From: Verrucomicrobiales bacterium
GTDB lineage: Bacteria > Verrucomicrobiota > Verrucomicrobiia > Verrucomicrobiales > DEV007
NCBI GenBank assembly: GCA_029213195.1
Contig: JARGNI010000046.1
Coordinates: 1-39,598, forward strand
Length of the DNA: 39,598 bases
Direction: 5' to 3'
Shown: positions 26,409 through 34,002 of the stretch, one piece after another
How the letters are laid out: the number at the start of each line of letters is the position of its first letter
Position numbering within the stretch: the first letter of the stretch is position 1
The notes under the pieces: model-generated
Databases searched by the model: none
What the model was told of the DNA's origin: nothing
What the model saw: only the letters and a program-made list of their open reading frames with translations
Position numbers and translations under genes: made by a program

Positions 26409-29400
26409 CTAGTTTTCGACTTCTCTTTCCTGGATTCGGGAATGAACAATCTGAACCAGATCGGAAGCGGCCTGCCGCCCTTTCTTGACGACATTGGTCA
26501 CTCTTTCGCGCAGGAAGCGAAGTTCTTCTTCGTTGGGATCTTTTCCCGTGAGGACGATCACGGGGATGGCTCTCAGTTGCTCATCGGCACGGAGGTGTTC
26601 GAGAAACTCGAATCCATCCATTTCGGGCATCAGGAGGTCGAGAATAATCGCGGCTGGCAGCGTTTTGGAAAGCATCTCGAGGGCTTCCCTACCGTTGTTG
26701 GCGCTCAGCGTCTGCCATCCGGCTTCCTCAAGGTATCTTTCCATGGCCTCGAGCGAGCCGACATCATCGTCGACGAGGAGAAGATTGCGCTGTGGGGATT
26801 GACTCGTGATCCGATGAATGACTCGACTGAGCCGATTCACATCGATCGGTTTGACGAGGTAATCCTCCACATCCAGCGAGAGACCATTTTCCTGCTCGGC
26901 CATGACGGAAACCATGACGACGGGGATGGACTGGGTGCGGGAGGACTCTTTCAGGTCGTGGAGCACCTGCCATCCGTCTTTTCCCCCTGGCATCACAACA
27001 TCGAGGGTGATCGCATCGGGCAGGTGGCGTTGTGCAAGTTCCAGTCCTTCGTTTCCATCGACAGCGGTGATGACCTTGTATCCCTCTGAGATCAACATCC
27101 GTCGGAGCAGTTCTCGAACGCTTTCGTCATCATCGATGACGAGGACGGTTGCTTCGCCGTGGTTCGTAGCGGCATCTGTCTGCTGGGTGGGTTTTGCCGA
27201 AAACGATGGTTCGGATTCCTCGGGCTCGCGGTAGTATTCCGAAGTGGGCACGAGTGGAAGAAAAACGCTGAAGTGAGTTCCCTTTCCCAGTTCACTGACA
27301 AAGCCAATTCGACCTCCCATCTGGGAGACCAGTTCCTTGCAGATGGAAAGTCCCAAGCCGCTGCCGCCGGCGTTCTCTTTCTTGTTGGAAACAAAGGGGA
27401 CAAAGGCTTTCGATTGTTCCTCGGGACTCATCCCCCGGCCCGTATCGGTTACGGTGAACTCGATCCATGGTTCGTCGTTGATCTCGCGACTCCTGGCCTC
27501 GATGGCCACGTGACCTTCTTTGGTAAACTTGCACGCGTTTCCGACGAGGTTGCCGAGAATCTGTCGGAGTCGACGATCATCGGCTTCGAGAAACAAGGCT
27601 TCTTCATCGTGGTGGATGTCGAACCCGACGCCTTTGCTCGTCGTCGTGGGCGCATAGGATTCCTTCAAGTCTTCGAGGAGCGCAGGGACGTCGATCTTTT
27701 CCTGGGTGAGGCGTTCCGCGCCCATGATGATTTTCTGATATTCGAGAATATCGTTCACCAGGTTCAATTCGCGGGCGGCATGAGCGTGGATCCGTTCGAC
27801 ATCCTTTTTCTGTCCGTCGTCGAGCTGGGACAGTTTCAAAGCTTCGACCTGGAGAAAGATGGCATTGAGGGGTTGTCGAAGATCATGGCTGACCTTGGCG
27901 ACAAATGCGTCTTTCTCATGACTCAGGCTCATGAGCTTCTCATTGGCTTTTTCGAGTTCGGAGTTTGCCCTGCGCAATTCCTTGGTTCGATTCTGAACTC
28001 GTTGCTCCAACTCGCCCTGGAAGGCGGCGAGTTCTTCGAAGAGGCGTTTCGAAGCCCGCGCGATGTCTCCCACTTCGTCGCGACGCTTGGTGTCGATGTT
28101 CCGGGCGAGACCGGAGACTTGCTTGGGGAGGCTCTCCCGACGGGTTTCCGTGATCCTCTGAGCGGTCTTGGTCATTCGCCGGAGAGGGCGAATGAAATGC
28201 ATCGCGATGAGAAATCCGAGGATCCCAAACCCGGCGGCCACGAGGAAGGCCACGTTTTGAACCGAGGTCATTTCGTATTCGATCGACGAAGCGAGCTCAT
28301 CATCGAGAACGGCATAGTGCATGAGGTAGCTCGTCCCGGCTTCTTCATTTCCAATGATGAGTTTCACCGCCCAGGAGTGAATCTCGTCACATTCTACGAC
28401 GGCTCGCCAATCGACTTCGGTATCGACTTCTGGATATTCTCTCGCAAAGGCCGACTCGACGATTTCTTCGAGTTGCTCGAGATCCTCTCGCGACCGACAG
28501 AGAAGCCGGATTTCGCGAACGCCTCCCCGGGCTCCCCCGACTCTCCCGATGGGAGCTACCTCGGTTTCGAGATGCGTGAAGAAGGCGTCGACCTCCTCCT
28601 CCTCGCGCTGGCTCATCGCGATCGTCAACTCCGGGCTGGGGGTGCCTTCGCGGAAGTAGTAGGGGCTGCTGAGTTTGACGTAGTCCATCCGCTTGAGGCG
28701 GTCGACCTTGGCTGAGCCTCCGGTGATGGGGCTGGCCGCTCTTTCCTGGAGGGCTTCCTCCAGTGCTTCGCTTTCGCTGAGACTTCGGAAGACCGCGTCA
28801 TTTCCGCGGTCTTCAGGGTCGTATTCGTCGTGGCGAACCAGAAGCTCTCCGTTCGTGTTCTCCAAAACGAAGAGATGTCTCGGAGACGGGTCTTGACGAA
28901 GGGTCATCATGATCCGAACATAGACCGGCTTGCCTCCGGTGAAGCGACCGAACTGATCCAATGGCGCAACGGCCCAGACAACGGGTTCGCTCCGGTTGAC
29001 CGCTTCGATCTCGGGGAGATCGGAGCGGGTCAGGACCATCCGCTGAATCGGTGAAAGGTGTAGCCTCGCCCCGGCGCGAGCATCCCGTTCAGGGAACCAG
29101 CTTGCGTCTTCGGGAATGACGGCTTTTTCCTCGATCACCTGGATGCGCCGGTCCTCGCCATCGAAGTAAACGAGGTCGATTCGGAGATGGTCTTCCCAGT
29201 AGCGATTGCAAAGTCCCTCGGCGAGGAGGCGAAGATCCTCCTGTGGACGACCTCCAGCGACTTCCTCCTGAAACGAGGGGCTGAAGGCGATATTGATCAG
29301 GTCATCCCGCAAACCTTCGATCTTGTCCATGAGAACCCAACCTCTCAGGGAGGCTTCGTCACCAAGGTCGACCAGTTCGTGTTCCCGGAGCACTGCGGTC

Positions 29401-29495
29401 GCGCGATGGGTCAGCACTTTCGCGACCAGCAAGGCGGACGCTGCCGTAGCCAGCATCACCAGCAGGGCGACTTTTTCTCGGATACCAAAATGCAT
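26409..29495 (-). CDS. Membrane-bound hybrid histidine kinase with two receiver domains
   Basis: The product is 1028 aa from ATG 29495. Order: transmembrane segment (~9-27), a large extracytoplasmic sensor of ~380 residues (28-411), second transmembrane segment (~412-432), HAMP (~433-488), coiled coil (~490-525), HisKA with phospho-acceptor His537 in KVSHDLRQPLNAI, HATPase with N box Asn653, G1 DTGRG (684-688) and G2 GGSGLGLSI (710-718), then receiver 1 (~783-895, Asp832, Lys882) and receiver 2 (~904-1020, Asp953, Lys1004). All key residues are intact. The sensor has no recognised fold apart from a possible double-Cache-like shape. Its partners may include the stand-alone receivers in this window, but none is adjacent. 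Confidence 0.95.
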   Translation of the reverse strand: MHFGIREKVALLVMLATAASALLVAKVLTHRATAVLREHELVDLGDEASLRGWVLMDKIEGLRDDLINIAFSPSFQEEVAGGRPQEDLRLLAEGLCNRYWEDHLRIDLVYFDGEDRRIQVIEEKAVIPEDASWFPERDARAGARLHLSPIQRMVLTRSDLPEIEAVNRSEPVVWAVAPLDQFGRFTGGKPVYVRIMMTLRQDPSPRHLFVLENTNGELLVRHDEYDPEDRGNDAVFRSLSESEALEEALQERAASPITGGSAKVDRLKRMDYVKLSSPYYFREGTPSPELTIAMSQREEEEVDAFFTHLETEVAPIGRVGGARGGVREIRLLCRSREDLEQLEEIVESAFAREYPEVDTEVDWRAVVECDEIHSWAVKLIIGNEEAGTSYLMHYAVLDDELASSIEYEMTSVQNVAFLVAAGFGILGFLIAMHFIRPLRRMTKTAQRITETRRESLPKQVSGLARNIDTKRRDEVGDIARASKRLFEELAAFQGELEQRVQNRTKELRRANSELEKANEKLMSLSHEKDAFVAKVSHDLRQPLNAIFLQVEALKLSQLDDGQKKDVERIHAHAARELNLVNDILEYQKIIMGAERLTQEKIDVPALLEDLKESYAPTTTSKGVGFDIHHDEEALFLEADDRRLRQILGNLVGNACKFTKEGHVAIEARSREINDEPWIEFTVTDTGRGMSPEEQSKAFVPFVSNKKENAGGSGLGLSICKELVSQMGGRIGFVSELGKGTHFSVFLPLVPTSEYYREPEESEPSFSAKPTQQTDAATNHGEATVLVIDDDESVRELLRRMLISEGYKVITAVDGNEGLELAQRHLPDAITLDVVMPGGKDGWQVLHDLKESSRTQSIPVVMVSVMAEQENGLSLDVEDYLVKPIDVNRLSRVIHRITSQSPQRNLLLVDDDVGSLEAMERYLEEAGWQTLSANNGREALEMLSKTLPAAIILDLLMPEMDGFEFLEHLRADEQLRAIPVIVLTGKDPNEEELRFLRERVTNVVKKGRQAASDLVQIVHSRIQEREVEN

Positions 29496-29555
29496 GAAGC
29501 GGGAAAGGGACGACGTTTCAAGTCTGTCACCGATTCACCGAAAGAAAAAGAGCAA

Positions 29556-30029
29556 TCAACGTTTCGTCGTCTTGAGTCGGGTCAGACCGAAAAAGTCACG
29601 AAAGACACGGCGGAAGACTTCGCGCTTGAACTTCGGGACCCATGCCAGATCGAATTCGTTGGGATAGATCCACCGATAGTCGGAGAACTCCCGCACGTGA
29701 GAGTCGAGTCGGATCTCCTTCTTCTTACCCTTGTAGGTGCAGAGGAAATAGGTCTGCACCTGGCCGCAAAACTGACCCTTCTTGAGATGCCCGTCGGGGA
29801 ATTTGTATCGATAATCGGTGAAGCAGGCTTTCAGAGAATACTTGTCGGGGCTGATTCCAATTTCTTCCTCTACCTCTCGATAGAGAGCGGCGATGAGATC
29901 TTCTCCGGGATCGACTCCGCCCTGGGGAAATTGCCAGCTCCCCGGATGCTTGATGCGTTCAGCGATCAGGATTTTCCCACTCTTGGGGCGTTGCAGTATC
30001 CCGGCAACATTGGGGCGATAGGTAGCCAT
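29556..30029 (-). CDS. rppH: RppH-like Nudix hydrolase (RNA pyrophosphohydrolase)
   Basis: The product is 157 aa from ATG 30029, with no Shine-Dalgarno. The start YRPNVAGILQRP resembles the RppH family start. The Nudix box G-x5-E-x7-REVEEEIG is complete at residues 37-59 and is preceded by SWQFPQGGV as in RppH. RppH removes pyrophosphate from 5'-triphosphorylated mRNA to start decay; related members hydrolyse diadenosine polyphosphates. The length fits the family. It is divergent from the gene at 30099 and 60 bases upstream of the hybrid kinase gene. Confidence 0.88.
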   Translation of the reverse strand: MATYRPNVAGILQRPKSGKILIAERIKHPGSWQFPQGGVDPGEDLIAALYREVEEEIGISPDKYSLKACFTDYRYKFPDGHLKKGQFCGQVQTYFLCTYKGKKKEIRLDSHVREFSDYRWIYPNEFDLAWVPKFKREVFRRVFRDFFGLTRLKTTKR

Positions 30030-30098
30030 AAGGGTTCGAGGGGAAGATTAAGAGAGAAAAGATTTACATCGAGCAATAATTTTCCGAAGATACCTGCT

Positions 30099-30650
30099 GT
30101 GTCAAAATCGCAACGCATATCGAACCCTCAATTGACCTTTTGGTTCGCTATTGCGGCTTTTCTCCTCTTTGCATTCCTGACCGGTTGGGTGATCTGGCAG
30201 CTACGACCTGCCCGGGTCCTCGCGAAGCGCCAGGCGGCCCTGATCGAAGGGATCGAAAAGAGAAGTGCTTCTCGAATCGGCAGGCTCGTTTCCGAGGGAT
30301 ATTCGGATCGTTGGGGATTCACCCGCGAAGATGCTGTGGAAGCCGTTCTCGATGTCGGCAGCCAGTTCTTTACCCTCATATTGACATCGAGTGATCAGGA
30401 AATGAACGTCGATGAAGATTGGGCCGTGATTCAAGTCCGTCTCGAACTGAGTGGCAAACCAGTGGGGCCGGTCGGGAACGAAGCGACTCGTCGACTCAAC
30501 CAACTCGAACCTCCTTTCGAGTTCACTTGGAAGAAAGAGAGTTTCCTTCCCACGAGCTGGAAGCTGGTCATGATCGAGAACTCGGGCCTGCCCGACGAGC
30601 TCTATGGCTATGAGCCCGGTGACATTCGACGCGCGCTTCGAGGCGAGTGA
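30099..30650 (+). CDS. Small membrane-anchored protein of unknown function
   Basis: The product is 183 aa from GTG 30099 (VSKSQRISNP). The frame is open far upstream, but that part is antisense to the rppH and kinase genes, and the GTG immediately precedes a transmembrane segment at ~11-34. The rest is soluble and probably extracytoplasmic: SEGYSDRWGFTREDAVEAVLDVG, then beta-type stretches ending in PDELYGYEPGD. The pattern, with a ~100-residue alpha/beta domain, resembles SnoaL/NTF2-like folds, which is a guess. It is convergent with the sulfatase gene, 75 bases away. Confidence 0.75.
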   Translation: MSKSQRISNPQLTFWFAIAAFLLFAFLTGWVIWQLRPARVLAKRQAALIEGIEKRSASRIGRLVSEGYSDRWGFTREDAVEAVLDVGSQFFTLILTSSDQEMNVDEDWAVIQVRLELSGKPVGPVGNEATRRLNQLEPPFEFTWKKESFLPTSWKLVMIENSGLPDELYGYEPGDIRRALRGE

Positions 30651-30725
30651 GAGATGGTCCTCGCCTGATTGCGAGGAGGGCAGTTGATAGGGAGTCGATC
30701 TCTCGAGCCAACCGACGGCAAGCGA

Positions 30726-32627
30726 TCACTTGGTCTCGACCTGGAACTTGACGCTGTCGATCGTTCCCTCCCACTTCTTCGATGGGGCAGCGGAATCGAC
30801 GGGGTTTTGCGAGTCGAATCCGAGCGAAAGTTCTTCCATGGGGTGGCTCCGAATCGGCTTGATCGCCGGGTTGGACACCGGCTGAGCTTCGTTGATCTGC
30901 AGGGAGGCACCTTCCTTCTTCGAAATCCTGGCGAGAATTCTGCAGGATTGGGAATCCGGACGCGGAGCCTGAATGCGGTCCACGGTTTCACGATCCCGGC
31001 GAATCGCGAGCACTACCGATCCGTCTTTCAGATAGATCGTGTATCCGACGGAGAGTCCTCCATGAGCCAGGAGAACACCGTCCGTGAGATCCCCGGAAAC
31101 CACCAACTCCATCGCAATCGTTTCTCCTCCAATGTTTGGGAGATCGGCAGGCGATACGGTGTCGCCGTTTTTGAGCTTCTTCCAATCGATCGGTTTCCCC
31201 GATTTTTTCGAACCGGATCGGTTCCGTGCCTCTGCAGGATAGAGCATGACAGGATTTTTTACGACACCCGGAGGACGAACCCCAGGGCCTCGATTCCCCA
31301 GTTCAGCGAGGATCGGTTCCGCGAGTTTTCGAAGACGCGCGACCACCTCCGGGTTCTGCTCGGAAACATCGGTGGTTTCACCCAGATCGTTTTCAAGATG
31401 ATAGAGACGCCCGGGGCGCTTGACGTCTTCCGGCTGGCTTCGGAATCCCATCCCGATACTCTGGCCTTCTAGGGCCAATTTCCACGGGCCTGACCGAACG
31501 GCCTTCAGTCGAGTCCCCTGGAAATAGTGCCAGATTTCATGTGGACTTTCTTCAGTCTCGCCGAGGAGGAGCGGGGCAAGATCTTTTCCATCGATCTTGC
31601 GATCCTGGTCGAGTTTCACACCGGTGAGGCCGGCAAAGGTCGGAAGAAGATCGGTTGTGCCGCTGATGGCACTCGAGTCGCTGCCGGGAGAGATTTTCCC
31701 GGGCCACCAGGCGATGGTGGGAACTCTCACGCCTCCTTCGAAGGTGCCGCCCTTGGCTCCTCGCAGGGGACCGGAGACTCCTCCTGCCTTTCCTTTGGAG
31801 GCCCAGGGGCCATTGTCACTCGTGAACCAGACGAGGGTGTTTTTTTCGAGCTTCAGCTTTCGCAGTGTCTCGAGGATCTGGCCCACGCTCCAATCCACTT
31901 CCGCAATCCAGTCACCGTAGGTTCCGTTCTCAGAGATCCCGACGAAATCAGGATGAGGGTAGAGCGGGACATGCATCGCCGTGTGGGGAAGATAGACGAA
32001 GAAAGGGTTTTCCTGGTTTTGCTCGATGAACTGAATGGCTTCCTCGGTGTACTCGCGCGTGATCCGACGCTGCTGCTCATCGGTAATCAGTTCGGCAGGT
32101 TCCTCGTCTCTCATCAGCGGATGCACGGCGAGACCCGTCTCGATCGATTTCCGTGCCATGTCGTTGGAGTAAGGAATCCCGAAGTAGGTGTCGAATCCCT
32201 GGCGAGTAGGGAGAAATTCCCGCTGGTCACCGAGGTGCCATTTCCCGAAGCATCCGGTCGCGTAGTCGGCGCGTTTCAGGTAGTCGGCGATCGTGATCTC
32301 CTCGGGATTCAGGCCTTTCTCTCCAGCAGGAAAGAAAACGCCCGGCACGGAAACCCGAGGGGCGTAGGAACCGGTGAGCAACTGAGCGCGGGAGGCGGAG
32401 CAAACCGGGGCGGCGTAGAAGCTGGTGAGTCGCATTCCTTCCTCCGCCATCCGGTCCAGGTGGGGTGTTTGGTTCACTTCCGAGCCGAAAGGACCGATGT
32501 CGCCATACCCCATGTCATCGATGAAAATCACGACGAAGTTGGGACGGGGATCCTTGGCCATACCGGGGAGGGTGACCAGCGGAGTGAGTAAAGAAGCAAA
32601 CAGGGGCGCAAGGAGAGAGCGAGTCAT
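30726..32627 (-). CDS. Type I (S1) sulfatase, exported
   Basis: The product is 633 aa from ATG 32627, which begins a clean signal peptide (MTRSLLAPLFASLLTPL, cleavage near residue 24); a GTG 11 codons upstream is less likely. The formylglycine motif is CSASR with Cys76, i.e. C-x-A-x-R. Metal-binding Asp37/Asp38 lie in FIDDMGYGD, and the consensus TSDNGPW and FEGGVRVPTIAWWPGKI follow. The enzyme should remove sulfate esters from sugars or polysaccharides. A C-terminal extension of ~150 residues with many beta-type stretches may bind the glycan. It is divergent from the DUF1552/DUF1592 pair, with about 105 bases between. The maturase is not in the window. Confidence 0.95.
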   Translation of the reverse strand: MTRSLLAPLFASLLTPLVTLPGMAKDPRPNFVVIFIDDMGYGDIGPFGSEVNQTPHLDRMAEEGMRLTSFYAAPVCSASRAQLLTGSYAPRVSVPGVFFPAGEKGLNPEEITIADYLKRADYATGCFGKWHLGDQREFLPTRQGFDTYFGIPYSNDMARKSIETGLAVHPLMRDEEPAELITDEQQRRITREYTEEAIQFIEQNQENPFFVYLPHTAMHVPLYPHPDFVGISENGTYGDWIAEVDWSVGQILETLRKLKLEKNTLVWFTSDNGPWASKGKAGGVSGPLRGAKGGTFEGGVRVPTIAWWPGKISPGSDSSAISGTTDLLPTFAGLTGVKLDQDRKIDGKDLAPLLLGETEESPHEIWHYFQGTRLKAVRSGPWKLALEGQSIGMGFRSQPEDVKRPGRLYHLENDLGETTDVSEQNPEVVARLRKLAEPILAELGNRGPGVRPPGVVKNPVMLYPAEARNRSGSKKSGKPIDWKKLKNGDTVSPADLPNIGGETIAMELVVSGDLTDGVLLAHGGLSVGYTIYLKDGSVVLAIRRDRETVDRIQAPRPDSQSCRILARISKKEGASLQINEAQPVSNPAIKPIRSHPMEELSLGFDSQNPVDSAAPSKKWEGTIDSVKFQVETK

Positions 32628-32733
32628 GGCAGAACTCGAACACAGATCTCCTCGCTTCACGATTCCCGAGTTCTGCGCGGATACGTATCGTTTGGCTCCT
32701 TTACAGGGCGGACCTCGGAAAGGACTTTCCCCG

Positions 32734-34002
32734 ATGAGATCGAGTCGAGTGGATCGTCGTCATTTCCTTCGTGCCTCGGGGGTCTGCATGGGGCTTCCCA
32801 TGCTGGAATCCTGGAAAGGGTGGGCAGCCGAGTCGAATTCTCTGGGAGGCGTTGCCCCGGATGCGAAAGCAAAGCGATTGGTCTGTATCGGATCGTACCT
32901 GGGACTGCACCGCCCGGCCTTCTACCCGAAAGCGACGGGAGCGGACTACGAGGTGACCCCCTTGCTGAAGCCGGTCCGTGAATTTCGCGATGAACTTACC
33001 GTGTTTTCCGGTCTCGACCATCGCGCCAAGAATGGGCACGGTGCCTGGGAGAACTATCTCTGCGGTCAGAATCTCAAGTCGTATTCCCTCGATCAACAGG
33101 TGGCCGACGTGATCGGAAAGGAGTCTCGATTCTCTTCGCTCCAACTCACGGCTGGCAAGAACAGCCGAAATATGAGCTATACGCGGGACGGAGTCGCTCT
33201 TCCCATGATCCAGCGCCCCAGCGTTCTCTACCGGAAGCTCTTTGCTTCGCCGGAGGATCGGGCACGTTCCGGATATCTCCTGGAGAGCGGGGTCAGCGCT
33301 CTTGATCGCGTCCTCGAAGATGCCAATCGGTTGAAGGGGCGGGTCAGCGCGAGAGATCGAGAGAAGCTCGATGAATATTTCACTTCGGTTCGAGAGGTGG
33401 AGAAACGGATGGAGAAGCAGCGAGCCAATCTCGACGAGGAAGTGCCGCAGGTCGATTTCGAACTGCCCGGATATGACCCGGTCGCACCGACGCTCATGCT
33501 CGAGGCGGAGGAGATGATGTATGACCTGATGGCCCTCGCCCTGCAAACGGATTCGACCCGAGTCATCAGCCTCTTTCTGGCGGGTCTCGGACAGGTCTTC
33601 ACGATCGATGGAGAGACGCTGCAGGCCGGGTACCATGCCCTTTCTCACCACGGAAACGATCCCGACAAGATCCGTGACCTGGTCAAGGTGGAGAATGAGC
33701 ACATGATTCGCCTGGCGAGGTTCCTCGAGCAACTCAAGAACAAGACTGATGCAGAAGGTCGGTCTTTGCTCGATTCGACCATCGTCCTTTTCGGAACTGG
33801 GATGGGCGATGCGAGTCGCCACTCCAACCGGGACCTTCCGACCCTGGTCGCAGGAGGTGGATTCCAGCACGGGCGTCATATCGCAAGTGAGGGTGATGAG
33901 CGCCTCCTGGGAGATCTCTACATCACCCTGATGCAGCAATTGGGATTGGAGACGGACCGCTTTTCCAACGCAGACCGCAATGTAAATGACCGGTTTGCCT
34001 GA
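32734..34002 (+). CDS. DUF1552 domain protein, Tat-exported
   Basis: The product is 422 aa from ATG 32734; the longer frame upstream (from 32425) runs antisense to the sulfatase gene. The N-terminus has a twin-arginine motif (VDRRHFLRASG) and a hydrophobic stretch. The body shows the DUF1552 pattern: RLVCIGSYLGLHRPAFYP, FSGLDHRAKNGHG, and LDSTIVLFGTGMGDASRHSN with the His/Asn-rich ending HGRHIA. The family is related to DUF1501/alkaline-phosphatase-like proteins and is frequent in Planctomycetota and Verrucomicrobiota, almost always beside a DUF1592 gene; no reaction has been established. The stop codon overlaps the start of the next gene by 17 bases. Confidence 0.92.
   Translation: MRSSRVDRRHFLRASGVCMGLPMLESWKGWAAESNSLGGVAPDAKAKRLVCIGSYLGLHRPAFYPKATGADYEVTPLLKPVREFRDELTVFSGLDHRAKNGHGAWENYLCGQNLKSYSLDQQVADVIGKESRFSSLQLTAGKNSRNMSYTRDGVALPMIQRPSVLYRKLFASPEDRARSGYLLESGVSALDRVLEDANRLKGRVSARDREKLDEYFTSVREVEKRMEKQRANLDEEVPQVDFELPGYDPVAPTLMLEAEEMMYDLMALALQTDSTRVISLFLAGLGQVFTIDGETLQAGYHALSHHGNDPDKIRDLVKVENEHMIRLARFLEQLKNKTDAEGRSLLDSTIVLFGTGMGDASRHSNRDLPTLVAGGGFQHGRHIASEGDERLLGDLYITLMQQLGLETDRFSNADRNVNDRFA

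Noticed and set aside
27159-28715. 518-codon plus-strand ORF antisense to the hybrid kinase
   Set aside because: The kinase on the other strand is complete with all catalytic residues; the antisense frame is a by-product of codon bias in GC-rich DNA.
29187-30098. Upstream 304 codons of the frame that contains the gene at 30099
   Set aside because: They run antisense through the kinase N-terminus and rppH; the GTG at 30099 directly precedes a membrane anchor.
31527-32591. 354-codon plus-strand ORF antisense to the sulfatase
   Set aside because: The sulfatase carries the formylglycine motif and metal ligands; the antisense frame shows no motif.
32701-33939. 412-codon minus-strand ORF antisense to the DUF1552 gene
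   Set aside because: The plus-strand product fits DUF1552 along its full length and is overlapped by its usual partner gene.
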